The position numbers and the translations under genes are program-made. Positions 15,739-23,630 of a stretch of DNA of 34,027 nt are shown piece after piece. The notes beneath the pieces are model-generated. The model was not told where the DNA came from. It saw only the letters and a list, made by a program, of their open reading frames with translations, and did no database searches. This stretch comes from an uncultured Bacteroidales bacterium (GTDB lineage: Bacteria > Bacteroidota > Bacteroidia > Bacteroidales > UBA932): positions 1 through 34,027 of the forward strand of contig ONWU01000024.1 in the NCBI GenBank assembly GCA_900321655.1, read 5' to 3'. Every line of letters begins with the position of its first letter. Within the stretch, counting starts at the first letter, position 1.

Positions 15739-15769
15739 GCTGCAGAAATTCTGCAGCTTATTTTGTTAT
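15727..15769. terminator. 43-bp perfect palindrome, bidirectional terminator that includes the ispF stop codon
   Basis: ATAACAAAATAAGCTGCAGAA (15727-15747) is mirrored exactly by 15749-15769 around a single base. A GC-centred stem with A-rich and T-rich feet serves ispF from the left and the convergent small gene at 15781-16068 from the right. The ispF TAA (15736-15738) lies within the left arm. Confidence 0.9.
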
Positions 15770-15780
15770 GATGGATGGAC

Positions 15781-16068
15781 CTATTTGCCCAGGCCTTTCT
15801 TGGCGCAGGCGGCCAGCTCGTCGTAGAGGGCGTCTGTCTTCTCCAGCAGTTCCTTGCGGATGCTGGTAAAGCACAGCTTGGGATTTTCGGCTCCGGCGCT
15901 CTTCACCACCTTGTCTCTAAGGTCGTTGAACAGGTCTACGGCTTTATCGATAAGGCCGGCGATTTCATCCGCGTTCTTTCCGGGATTTACGTTCAGGAAA
16001 AGGGTGCAGTCATCGATGAATGCGCCAATCACATACTGGATGTCTTTTTTTACGTCTCTTAAATTCAT
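15781..16068 (-). CDS. Small conserved helical protein of unknown function
   Basis: 95 aa from ATG 16066-16068. The frame stays open much farther upstream, but that part is antisense to the HAD phosphatase gene, and the -7 box at 16092-16099 fixes the start. The protein is highly charged with no signal peptide or membrane segment, and looks all-helical (NADEIAGLIDKAVDLFNDLRDKVVKSAG; SIRKELLEKTDALYDELAACAKKGLGK). I do not recognise the family. It is monocistronic, divergent from the HAD phosphatase gene and convergent with ispF. Confidence 0.8.
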   Translation of the reverse strand: MNLRDVKKDIQYVIGAFIDDCTLFLNVNPGKNADEIAGLIDKAVDLFNDLRDKVVKSAGAENPKLCFTSIRKELLEKTDALYDELAACAKKGLGK

Positions 16069-16091
16069 ATCTGTCTGAATTAATATAACTG

Positions 16092-16099
16092 CAAAGATA
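16092..16099 (-). promoter_or_regulatory. -7 box of the small 95-aa protein gene
   Basis: Minus strand TATCTTTG, 23 bp before the start codon; it supports the short gene rather than the long antisense frame. Confidence 0.65.
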
Positions 16100-16112
16100 A
16101 TAATTTTATTTG

Positions 16113-16120
16113 TATATTCG
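16113..16120 (+). promoter_or_regulatory. Weak -7-like box of the HAD phosphatase gene
   Basis: TATATTCG differs from TAnnTTTG at one position and lies 14 bp before the ATG at 16135. It is the best candidate in the short divergent spacer. Confidence 0.35.
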
Positions 16121-16134
16121 TAGCGTAAACCGTT

Positions 16135-17184
16135 ATGCATATGAGCAAACGAATCCTTATCCTCGTTTTTTCCTTCGTCGTCACCCTCACCGGTTACGCA
16201 CAGGGCACGTGCCAGCAGAAGGAATACTTCAGCCTGTGGAACTCCTGCGAGTCCATCACGGCACTGACAGAATATGTACAGGATGTGACCAATCCCTACT
16301 CCCTTCACTTCATTCCCCAGGAAGACCGCATTGCCACGTTCGACATGGACGGAACCATCCTGGGAGAACTGTACCCCACGTATTTTGAATACAATATGCT
16401 GGAATACAGAGGCCTGGACGACCCTACGTACAAGGCTCCGAAAGACGTGAAGCAGGCGGCCCAGAGCATCCGGGATTTCGTCCGCAACGGCAAACCGCTG
16501 CCGGATGGCTTTGAACTCATTCACGCCCGGGCTGCGGCAAAAGCCTATTCCAATATGACCCTGCCGGAGTTCGACGCTTACGTGAAATCCTACGCGGCCA
16601 CTCCCGCCAACGGCTTCACCGGAATGACGTATGGCCAGAGCTTCTACCTCCCGATGCTGGAAATCTTCCGGTACCTGGCCGACAACGGCTTCACCTTCTA
16701 CGTCGTGTCCGGGTCGGACCGTTTCATCGCCCGCGCCCTTGTCAGCGCCATCGGCATAGATCCCCAGCGGGTCATCGGTATGGATGCCACCCTCAAAACC
16801 TGTGAGCAGGGAAACAACCCCGGCGTGGAATACACCATGGCTCCGGAGGAGAAAGTCCTTCGGTCTGACGAACTCATCATCAAAGATGTAAAGACAAACA
16901 AGGTGTTCCAGATTACCCAGGAAATTGGCAAGGTGCCGGTCCTGTCCTTTGGCAACAGCACCGGAGACTGCGCCATGCACAACTATTGCCTGGGCAGCAG
17001 CCAATACAAAAGCGCCGCCTTCATGCTGATTGCCGATGATGAAGCCCGGGACCACGCCAACCGCCAAAAGGCCCTGGATCTGGCCGAGAAGTGGAAAGAA
17101 GCCGGTTACCACGTCATCTCGATGAGGGACGACTTCAAAACCATCTACGGCTTCGGCGTACAGAAAGTTCCCTTCAAGTTCTAA
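16135..17184 (+). CDS. Secreted HAD-superfamily phosphatase
   Basis: 349 aa. A Sec signal peptide (about residues 1-22, ending YAQ) implies periplasmic location; a second ATG at 16141 is an equally good start. HAD motif I is FDMDGT (nucleophile Asp70, acid Asp72). Motif II is VVSGSD, a conserved Lys occurs in the C-terminal half, and motif III is SFGNSTGDCAMH with the metal-binding Asp. A large cap lies between motifs I and II. It most likely hydrolyses phosphomonoesters; the substrate is unknown. It is convergent with radA, with a gap of only 3 bp between the two stop codons. Confidence 0.87.
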   Translation: MHMSKRILILVFSFVVTLTGYAQGTCQQKEYFSLWNSCESITALTEYVQDVTNPYSLHFIPQEDRIATFDMDGTILGELYPTYFEYNMLEYRGLDDPTYKAPKDVKQAAQSIRDFVRNGKPLPDGFELIHARAAAKAYSNMTLPEFDAYVKSYAATPANGFTGMTYGQSFYLPMLEIFRYLADNGFTFYVVSGSDRFIARALVSAIGIDPQRVIGMDATLKTCEQGNNPGVEYTMAPEEKVLRSDELIIKDVKTNKVFQITQEIGKVPVLSFGNSTGDCAMHNYCLGSSQYKSAAFMLIADDEARDHANRQKALDLAEKWKEAGYHVISMRDDFKTIYGFGVQKVPFKF

Positions 17185-17187
17185 GGG

Positions 17188-18558
17188 CTATTTGAACAGG
17201 GCTCTTACCAGCGCCGGGATATCGGCCACCTTGACCACCTCAATGCCTTCCGGCTTCTGGTCAAAGTGCGTGTAAGAGCTTACGAAGATGCGCTGGAAGC
17301 CCACACGGGCAGCCTCTACGGCACGGCGGGCCGCCTGGGATACCGGACGGATTTCTCCGGAAAGGCCCACCTCGCCGGCAAAGCAGACGTCCGACGGAAT
17401 GGCGTAATCAAAAGTAGAGGAAAGCACGGCGCAAATAACAGCCAGGTCACAGGCGGGGTCCGTTATGCGGAGCCCGCCTGCCATATTCAGGAATACGTCC
17501 TTCTGGCCCAGCTTGAAGCCGGCACGGCGCTCCAGCACCGCCAGCAACATATTCAGGCGGCGGACATCGAAGCCCGTGGCGCTGCGCTGCGCGGTTCCAT
17601 ACACGGCCGATGAAACCAGGGCCTGCACCTCGAAAAGGAAAGGCCGGTTGCCGTCCAGCATTGCCGATATGGCCGTACCGGAAAGCCCTGCCTCGTGCAT
17701 GGGGATGAGCATCTCGGAAGGGTTGGCCACCTCCCGGAGGCCGGCTCCCGTCATCTCGAAGACAGCCAGCTCCGAAGTGGAGCCGAAACGGTTCTTGATG
17801 CTTCTGAGTACGCGGTAGGCGCCGCGGTTCTCTCCTTCAAACTGCAGGACCACGTCTACGATATGCTCCAGGATCTTGGGGCCTGCGATGGTGCCTTCCT
17901 TGGTAATATGGCCGATGAGAATGACCGGGATGCCGGAGGATTTGGCAAAGCGAAGCAGCTGCGCCGCCACCTCCTTGATCTGGCTCACGCTGCCGGCAGT
18001 GGAATCCACGTGCTGGCAATACATCGTCTGCACAGAGTCCACGATCATCAGGTCCGGCGCCACCTCCTCGGCCTCCGAGAGGATGGCTCCCATATCCGTT
18101 TCACTGTAAATGAGGCAGTTGTCGCAGGAGCCGCCCAGGCGGTCGGCCCTCATTTTCACCTGTTTGACGGACTCTTCGCCCGTGACATACAGCGTTTTGA
18201 GTTCCGGCCGGTGAAGGGGCAGCTGCAGGGAAAGGGTCGATTTGCCGATACCGGGTTCTCCGCCCATCAGCACCAGGGAGCCCTTCACGATACCGCCGCC
18301 AAGAAGACGGTCTACCTCGGCCGAGCCCAGGGAAACGCGGTCTTCCTGCGTGGTGGAGACCTCCTTCAGCGGCATCGGCTTGCGGGAACCGCCAGGCACG
18401 GCCATAGCAGAAGCCTTGGAGCTTCCCGTCACCACTTCCTTCTCAACCATCGTGTTCCACTCCCCGCAGGCGGGGCATCGGCCCATCCACTTGGAGTACT
18501 CGTTGCCGCAGTGGGTGCAGAACCACACGGACTTGGTTTTTTTGACCGTCGTTGCCAT
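17188..18558 (-). CDS. radA: DNA repair protein RadA (branch-migration helicase)
   Basis: 456 aa, normal length. An N-terminal C4 zinc finger (FCTHCGNEYSKWMGRCPACG) is followed by a RecA-like ATPase with Walker A GGEPGIGKST and Walker B LMIVDSVQT, the RadA-specific KNRFGS motif, and a Lon-protease-like C-terminal domain lacking peptidase function in this family. RadA extends RecA-made joints by branch migration in recombination and repair. It is last in the seven-gene operon that starts with a small membrane protein and mutL. It starts one base after the stop of the thioredoxin gene, suggesting translational coupling. Confidence 0.97.
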   Translation of the reverse strand: MATTVKKTKSVWFCTHCGNEYSKWMGRCPACGEWNTMVEKEVVTGSSKASAMAVPGGSRKPMPLKEVSTTQEDRVSLGSAEVDRLLGGGIVKGSLVLMGGEPGIGKSTLSLQLPLHRPELKTLYVTGEESVKQVKMRADRLGGSCDNCLIYSETDMGAILSEAEEVAPDLMIVDSVQTMYCQHVDSTAGSVSQIKEVAAQLLRFAKSSGIPVILIGHITKEGTIAGPKILEHIVDVVLQFEGENRGAYRVLRSIKNRFGSTSELAVFEMTGAGLREVANPSEMLIPMHEAGLSGTAISAMLDGNRPFLFEVQALVSSAVYGTAQRSATGFDVRRLNMLLAVLERRAGFKLGQKDVFLNMAGGLRITDPACDLAVICAVLSSTFDYAIPSDVCFAGEVGLSGEIRPVSQAARRAVEAARVGFQRIFVSSYTHFDQKPEGIEVVKVADIPALVRALFK

Positions 18559-18559
18559 T

Positions 18560-19054
18560 CTATTTAAGTGCCTTGGCTACTTTATCCAGCATCACCGTTC
18601 CCAGAACCACTTTCCCGTCCGGGCCAATGACGTACTGGGAAGGAATCCACTTGACGTGATAGTCTTCACTTACCTTGGATTTGTCCTTATACAGCTGCAC
18701 ACCACCCATCTCGTTTTCGGCCACATACTTCTTCCAGGCCTCCACGGTACGGTCCGAGGAGATGGAGACAAACACCACTTTATTGGGGTCTGTCTTGGCC
18801 TGGAGCTCCTTCAGAGCAGGCACTTCGGCCCGGCAGTCCGGGCACCAGGAGGCCCAGAAAATGAGCACCACGGTTTTTCCGCGGAACTGGCTCATCTTGA
18901 CGGCATTGCCGTTGATATCGTTCAGGACGAATTCCGGAGCAGGGGTGCCGGGTTTCAAAAGGTCGGCTGCATACTTGGCGTCCAGATCTTCTTCCTGGGC
19001 AAAGAGCGCTACGCTCATCAGGAGCCCAAGGGCCAGAGCTAATACTTTTTTCAT
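18560..19054 (-). CDS. TlpA/ResA-like thioredoxin-fold protein, exported
   Basis: 164 aa. A Sec signal peptide (MKKVLALALGLLMSVALFAQ) directs it to the periplasm. The TlpA/peroxiredoxin-like start GTPAPEFVLNDINGNAV is followed by the redox motif WASWCPDC (Cys71, Cys74) and the cis-Pro segment VKWIPSQYVIGPDG. It probably acts as a thiol reductase in envelope redox homeostasis or cytochrome maturation; no specific partner is visible. It lies between tsaC (11-bp gap) and radA (1-bp gap). Confidence 0.9.
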   Translation of the reverse strand: MKKVLALALGLLMSVALFAQEEDLDAKYAADLLKPGTPAPEFVLNDINGNAVKMSQFRGKTVVLIFWASWCPDCRAEVPALKELQAKTDPNKVVFVSISSDRTVEAWKKYVAENEMGGVQLYKDKSKVSEDYHVKWIPSQYVIGPDGKVVLGTVMLDKVAKALK

Positions 19055-19065
19055 AATGGTTCGCT

Positions 19066-19668
19066 TTATTTTCTGATAATTTCAATCTCTCCTCTCAAAC
19101 CCACCTTCAGGATCTGGGAGGCCTTGCCGGTGCTTTGGGTATCAATGGACGGGGGAACCACAAAATCCACGGCGTCCTTGATTTCCTGCGGAATATCAGT
19201 AAAACGCTGCGGGGTGGGTTCTCCGGAAATATTGGCCGATGTGCTCACGATGGGCCGGCCCAGCTTGAACACCAGGTTCTTGCACCAGTCCATCAGGGGG
19301 ATGCGGATGCCCACCGAGCCATCTTCGGCCACGGTATTGTGGGCCAGGTGCCAGCGGTCTCCAGGCTCTCCGGCTACGCCCGCAAGAGCCTCAGGGTATA
19401 TGATGGTCATGGGGGCGTCGTTCACCTCCACCAGGTCTACGGCGATGGAAGGGATCTCCTTCACATACTTGGCCACCATATCCAGGTTGCAGGCCAGCAG
19501 GACCAGGGATTTGGAATCGGCCCTTTTCTTGATCTCGAAGATGCGGGCCACGGCCTCGGGGTTGGTGGCGTCACAGCCCAGGCCCCAGACGGTATCTGTG
19601 GGGTAAAGGATGGTTCCGCCTTCGCGCAGCACGCGAAGGGCCTCAGCGAGTATTTCTTCCGGTTTCAT
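19066..19668 (-). CDS. tsaC: L-threonylcarbamoyladenylate synthase (YrdC/Sua5 domain)
   Basis: 200 aa from ATG 19666-19668 (MKPEEILAEALRVLREGG). It makes threonylcarbamoyl-AMP from Thr, bicarbonate and ATP, the first step of the universal t6A37 tRNA modification. Family signatures are GGTILYPTDTVWGLGCDA at the N-terminus, then KKRADSKSLVLL, and VSTSANISGEPTPQ. The single YrdC domain without a Sua5 extension fits TsaC size. The start overlaps the end of the upstream EEP gene by 26 bp, so translation is probably coupled. Confidence 0.95.
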   Translation of the reverse strand: MKPEEILAEALRVLREGGTILYPTDTVWGLGCDATNPEAVARIFEIKKRADSKSLVLLACNLDMVAKYVKEIPSIAVDLVEVNDAPMTIIYPEALAGVAGEPGDRWHLAHNTVAEDGSVGIRIPLMDWCKNLVFKLGRPIVSTSANISGEPTPQRFTDIPQEIKDAVDFVVPPSIDTQSTGKASQILKVGLRGEIEIIRK

Positions 19669-20716
19669 AGTACGTTGCAATAATAGGATAGTGGTCCGAA
19701 TAGTCTACGTGCGGGATCTCGCACGAAACGGCTTCCAGACCCTTTGGATAAAGGATATAGTCTATCCGAAGGAGTGGCCACAAGGCGTTATAAGTGGCAC
19801 CAAACCCCTTGCCAGCCCTGGTAAAGCTGTCATAGCGGCCGCGAAGCAGGCGGAAATAGGTGTACGACAGCGGCCCGTCATTAAAGTCCCCCAGGGCAAG
19901 CGATTGAAGAGGCGCCTTGTCCATACCACGCATCACCTCGGCCACCTGTTTGGGGCGCTCGGTAATGGAACGGCGCATCTTACGCTCCGTCTCCTCCACG
20001 GCACCGTCCTTCTTGACCAGATTGGAAAGGGAAATATTGTAACTCTCAAAATGACAGTTATAGAGACGGAAAGCGGCGCTGTCCAACTTCACATCCGTCC
20101 AAAGGGCCAGATTGGTAGAGCGCTCAAAGTTGATTTTCCCCTTGTCCATCACGGGCCTACGGGAAAGCGTCACATTGCCAAAAGCCCCCCGGGCGCCCGG
20201 AAAGATATAGTATTCGGCCTTATAACCCGGGAAATGCTTCTTCAGCCAGCGGTCCAGATTGATCTCTGAAGGGAGGTAAAACTCCTGCAGGCAGATGACA
20301 TCGGCATCCTGGCGCATCAGGTACGCGCTCACAGAATCTGCCAGAGCCACGCGGTCCTGCTGCCGGTCCGAGTGCACAAACAGACCCACGTTGTAGGAAA
20401 TGACCTTCAGGGAAGGCGTCCCTTCCGGCGACTTCCAATGCGGCTGGTAGTATCGGCCTGCAAAAAAGAAAGAAGGCAGCAGCACGGCCAGAAGGAGCCC
20501 TTTCATAGAAGACCGGCGGAAGAGGGCCCACACGAAAAGCCCCAGTGTAATCACCAAAAAGAGGGGATACAGCAGGCCGAAAAGGGTAAAGAACCAGAAT
20601 TTGGCCGGATCGAAGATGACAGAACAGTAACTCAGCACCAGCAGTACCGACATCGCCAGGGATACGGTACCGAAAGAAAGGCGGGAGAGCCAGTGCCGAT
20701 GCTTTTTTTCTGTCAT
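19643..20716 (-). CDS. Membrane-anchored endonuclease/exonuclease/phosphatase (EEP) family protein
   Basis: 357 aa. There are two or three transmembrane segments in the first 90 residues, then an EEP domain with the expected metal and catalytic motifs: SYNVG, CLQEFY, YNCHFES, LALGDFND, RIDYIL and YSDHYPI. The domain should lie outside the cytoplasm if topology follows the usual three-helix arrangement, which is not certain. Substrates of this superfamily range from DNA to phospholipids. The gene starts directly after the rhomboid stop codon (TAA-ATG) and overlaps tsaC. Confidence 0.88.
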   Translation of the reverse strand: MTEKKHRHWLSRLSFGTVSLAMSVLLVLSYCSVIFDPAKFWFFTLFGLLYPLFLVITLGLFVWALFRRSSMKGLLLAVLLPSFFFAGRYYQPHWKSPEGTPSLKVISYNVGLFVHSDRQQDRVALADSVSAYLMRQDADVICLQEFYLPSEINLDRWLKKHFPGYKAEYYIFPGARGAFGNVTLSRRPVMDKGKINFERSTNLALWTDVKLDSAAFRLYNCHFESYNISLSNLVKKDGAVEETERKMRRSITERPKQVAEVMRGMDKAPLQSLALGDFNDGPLSYTYFRLLRGRYDSFTRAGKGFGATYNALWPLLRIDYILYPKGLEAVSCEIPHVDYSDHYPIIATYYETGRNTR

Positions 20717-21364
20717 TTACCAGTTTCTATACAGTTTACCGGTCTTTCTCCAATAGCGGATGAGGAGCCAGCCGAAGAGCGCACCGCCCAAGTGGGCGAA
20801 GTGGGCCACGCCCACACCCCTGCCGGAAATGCCGGTGAACAGTTCAATGGCAATAAAGATGATGACCCACCACTTGGCATCCAGCGTAATGGGCGGGAAA
20901 ATCAGGGTGAGCTTGGCCTCCGGATACAGCATCGCAAAGGCCACCAGCACACCGTAGATAGCGCCGGAAGCCCCCACCATCGGGGTGTACATAGCCGCCG
21001 TAAGGCTTCCTCCCAGATACTTGATTTCCAGCCACTCCACAAAGGTATGGAAGGCTACGGCACCCAGTCCGGTGACAAAATAGAACACCAGGTACTTGCG
21101 GGTTCCCAGGGCCCTTTCCACCACCATGCCGAAGATTACCAGGGAGTACATATTGAAGAAAATATGCCACCAGCCGCCGTGCATAAACATATGCGTGAGG
21201 GGCTGCCACCAGCGGAAATACGGAGAGGCCGGGTAGAACATCGCGAAGGTTCCCACCATAAACTCCTCGTTGATGAGGGTGGCCACAAACATTATCACGT
21301 TCACCAGCAGGAGGTTACGGGTGACCGGCGGGATATTCTGCCAAAAATTGTTATTGTATGCCAT
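20717..21364 (-). CDS. Rhomboid-family intramembrane serine protease
   Basis: 215 aa with six hydrophobic segments. The catalytic Ser is 133 in GASGAIYG and the His is 191 in HFAHLGGALFGW. HIFFNMYSL (His67, Asn71) forms the conserved oxyanion region. It would cleave transmembrane segments within the inner membrane. All catalytic residues are intact, so activity is expected; the substrate is unknown. It sits 3 bp downstream of mutL and abuts the EEP gene. Confidence 0.93.
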   Translation of the reverse strand: MAYNNNFWQNIPPVTRNLLLVNVIMFVATLINEEFMVGTFAMFYPASPYFRWWQPLTHMFMHGGWWHIFFNMYSLVIFGMVVERALGTRKYLVFYFVTGLGAVAFHTFVEWLEIKYLGGSLTAAMYTPMVGASGAIYGVLVAFAMLYPEAKLTLIFPPITLDAKWWVIIFIAIELFTGISGRGVGVAHFAHLGGALFGWLLIRYWRKTGKLYRNW

Positions 21365-21367
21365 AAG

Positions 21368-23146
21368 CTAAAATCTCTTTTCAAGTTCTTCGGCGGCGAT
21401 GATGGCAATGATGCGCTTGCCGGCCGATGTAAATTCGGGGTTCTCGCTCTGCAGGAGCGCATCCACCAGACGCTGGGCCTCCAGCGGAGAGGTGATGCTG
21501 CCGGCGCTGCAGGCGCCCAGGACTGCGAATTTCTGCGCCAGGTTCTGCTCCATCACCCCGGGAAGAGTCCCGTGTTCGTCCCTGAGGATGAGGAGGATAT
21601 CCTCCAGCAGGCTTTCCACCTTCCCCTGCTCTGCGCTGTACCCTTCCGGCACACCGGACACCACCACCGTATCGTTTCCAAAAGGAGCGATGTCAAAGCC
21701 CAGGCTCCTCAGGAGCTCCGCGTGCTCTTCCACCAGGAGGCGCCCCTCCACGCCCACGGGCACCTGCACAGGGAACAGGGCGGCCTGCGACACGTGCGCA
21801 TTGGCAGTGAGGGCCTTCAGGAAGCGGTCGTGCAGGAGACGCTCCTGCGCCCTGCGGATATTCACGGCCAGAATGCCCCCGGCGCTTTGCGTGAGGATGT
21901 ACTTTCCCTGAACGATAAGGATCTGATGCGTGGGAAGGGTCCTGTCCTCAAAGAGGGCCCCGTAGTTCTGCGAACGGTCTATATGGGACGAATAGTCCAC
22001 CTTTTGGGACTCTGCATACGGCCCCAGGTCTTCGAACGGGTTGAAGTCCAGGTCTATTCCGGCAGAGGGCACGCTGGCGGGCCGATACTCCTCAAAACGG
22101 GTTCCCAGAACGGGAATCTCCCGGGCCTCGGGATTGTCAAATTCTATGGAACCGGCCACGCCCACCTTGCCCAGGGCTTCCTTCACAGCGGCAAAAACAG
22201 TCTGGAAAAGAATCTGGTCTTCCTCGAACTTGATCTCTGCCTTGGTGGGATGGATGTTCACATCCACAGTGGACGGATCCACGTCCAGGTAGATGAAATA
22301 GGACGGCGTGCTTCCTTCGGGAATGAGGTTTTCGTAGGCCTTCATCACGGCCTTGTGCAGCAGCGGGCTGCGGAAATACCTTCCGTTCACAAAGAAAAAC
22401 TGGTTGCCCAGCGTCTTTCTGGCGCTCTCGGGTTTTCCCACATAGCCCTGCAGATTCACAAGGGAAGTGCTGGCCGATATGTCTACGATGTCTCCCACAA
22501 TGGCCGGTCCCAACAGGTCTTGAATGCGGAATTTATATCCGGGAGCCGGTTTCACGACGTGGACGTCCTTGCCGTTGTGGGTAAGGGTGAAGGCAATGTC
22601 CGGACGGGTGAGCGCCACCCGCTGGAACTCATCCACGATATGCCTCAGCTCTACATTGTCGCTCTTGAGGAACTTGCGGCGGGCCGGAATGTTGTAGAAG
22701 AGATTTCTGACCGCTATGTTGGTTCCCACCGGGCAGGAAACCTCTTTGGTGCCTTTATTCTCCGAGGCCGCCATCACCACCTCCACGCCCAGTTCCTGAC
22801 CGGCCTGGCGCGTCCTGAGCGTCACTTCCGCCACCGCCACGATGGAGGCCAGGGCCTCTCCGCGGAAGCCGAAGGTGAGGATGTGATGCAGATCCTCGGC
22901 CGATGAGAGCTTGCTGGTGGCGTGCCGCTCAAAGCACAGAACGGCCTCGTCCGGATTCATTCCGCTTCCGTTGTCGATAACCTGGATGAGCGTTCTTCCG
23001 GCATCGGCCACCACCACTTTGATATCCGTGGCGCCGGCATCCACCGCGTTCTCCATCAGCTCTTTGACAACCGAAGAGGGTCTTTGGACCACCTCTCCGG
23101 CCGCTATCATATCGGCTATATTTTTCGGAAGGATCTTCAGTTCCAT
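21368..23146 (-). CDS. mutL: DNA mismatch repair protein MutL, without the DQHA endonuclease motif
   Basis: 592 aa. The N-terminal GHKL ATPase is intact (ELMENAVDAGA, DNGSGM, TFGFRGEAL, NIPARRKFLKS). The C-terminal dimerisation domain is present, but where nicking MutL proteins have DQHA(x)2E(x)4E this one has NIRRAQERLLHDR (residues 429-441). The usual CPHGRP near the end is replaced by TSAGKRIIAI. From family knowledge this predicts loss of the metal-dependent endonuclease, leaving an ATP-dependent matchmaker role like enteric MutL. It follows the 103-aa membrane protein gene with a TAATG overlap. Confidence 0.95.
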   Translation of the reverse strand: MELKILPKNIADMIAAGEVVQRPSSVVKELMENAVDAGATDIKVVVADAGRTLIQVIDNGSGMNPDEAVLCFERHATSKLSSAEDLHHILTFGFRGEALASIVAVAEVTLRTRQAGQELGVEVVMAASENKGTKEVSCPVGTNIAVRNLFYNIPARRKFLKSDNVELRHIVDEFQRVALTRPDIAFTLTHNGKDVHVVKPAPGYKFRIQDLLGPAIVGDIVDISASTSLVNLQGYVGKPESARKTLGNQFFFVNGRYFRSPLLHKAVMKAYENLIPEGSTPSYFIYLDVDPSTVDVNIHPTKAEIKFEEDQILFQTVFAAVKEALGKVGVAGSIEFDNPEAREIPVLGTRFEEYRPASVPSAGIDLDFNPFEDLGPYAESQKVDYSSHIDRSQNYGALFEDRTLPTHQILIVQGKYILTQSAGGILAVNIRRAQERLLHDRFLKALTANAHVSQAALFPVQVPVGVEGRLLVEEHAELLRSLGFDIAPFGNDTVVVSGVPEGYSAEQGKVESLLEDILLILRDEHGTLPGVMEQNLAQKFAVLGACSAGSITSPLEAQRLVDALLQSENPEFTSAGKRIIAIIAAEELEKRF

Positions 23147-23457
23147 TACAGCATCTCGAAGAATTTGGCCATATAGATGAGAACCACCACTATCAGCACC
23201 AGCGTGACGATGGTGATGATGGTGTGGGCGGCGCTCATAGAGCTACGGGTTTTCTGGTAATTGCCATTACGGAAGGCACCCCGCAGGCTGCTGCCGGGTA
23301 CATACTCTCCGTTTTCGCGGGCTTTCTCATTGCTTCCGTCCACGTCTCCGAACATCTGGCGCCGCTTTTCCTCTTCAGGGTCGTAATAGCGGGGCTTATA
23401 GTTGAATACGCGGTGCGGCTGGTTGCCGAAAAATCCGAAATTGAACAAACTGGCCAT
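23146..23457 (-). CDS. Small single-pass membrane protein, first gene of the mutL operon
   Basis: 103 aa. A soluble charged N-terminus (YYDPEEEKRRQMFGD) is followed by one transmembrane helix near the C-terminus (HTIITIVTLVLIVVVLIYMAKFFEML), so it is probably tail-anchored in the inner membrane. There is no signal peptide and no recognised domain, but the YYDPEEEKRR pattern looks like a conserved Bacteroidales family next to mutL. Its stop overlaps the mutL start by one base. Confidence 0.8.
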   Translation of the reverse strand: MASLFNFGFFGNQPHRVFNYKPRYYDPEEEKRRQMFGDVDGSNEKARENGEYVPGSSLRGAFRNGNYQKTRSSMSAAHTIITIVTLVLIVVVLIYMAKFFEML

Positions 23458-23477
23458 GGCACTTTTTCTTTAACAGA

Positions 23478-23508
23478 CAAAAGTACCAAAAAAAGCCGTA
23501 TTTCACAA
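23478..23508 (-). promoter_or_regulatory. Promoter of the seven-gene mutL-tsaC-radA operon
   Basis: Minus strand TTG (23506-23508) precedes TACTTTTG (23478-23485) by 20 bp, matching the TTG/TAnnTTTG pattern. It lies about 20 bp before the start of the first gene. No other strong box was found down to radA. Confidence 0.7.
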
Positions 23509-23572
23509 AAACCTCTTACTCGTGTACCTGGAAGATGGCAATGGCCAGCAGGGCGGGTACGTGTCAAAACGC

Positions 23573-23607
23573 ATGCACGCATTCGGCAGGGGACCAAATG
23601 CGTGCAT
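23573..23607. terminator. Hairpin terminator after the P-type ATPase gene; stronger in the plus direction
   Basis: ATGCACGCATT (23573-23583) pairs perfectly with AATGCGTGCAT (23597-23607) over an 11-bp stem. Read on plus it is followed by TTTTTT. Read on minus, the direction of the ATPase gene, it is followed only by GCGTTTTG. The rest of 23509-23630 shows no gene. Confidence 0.75.
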
Positions 23608-23630
23608 TTTTTAAATTTTGAAACAGGAAA

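Noticed and set aside
16069-17112. Long open frame continuing upstream of the 95-aa gene
   Set aside because: It is antisense to the HAD phosphatase gene; composition and the -7 box at 16092 support only the short C-terminal gene.
20372-22906. 844-residue open frame on the plus strand across the EEP, rhomboid and mutL genes
   Set aside because: GC-rich antisense shadow; the opposite strand has three clearly conserved enzymes.
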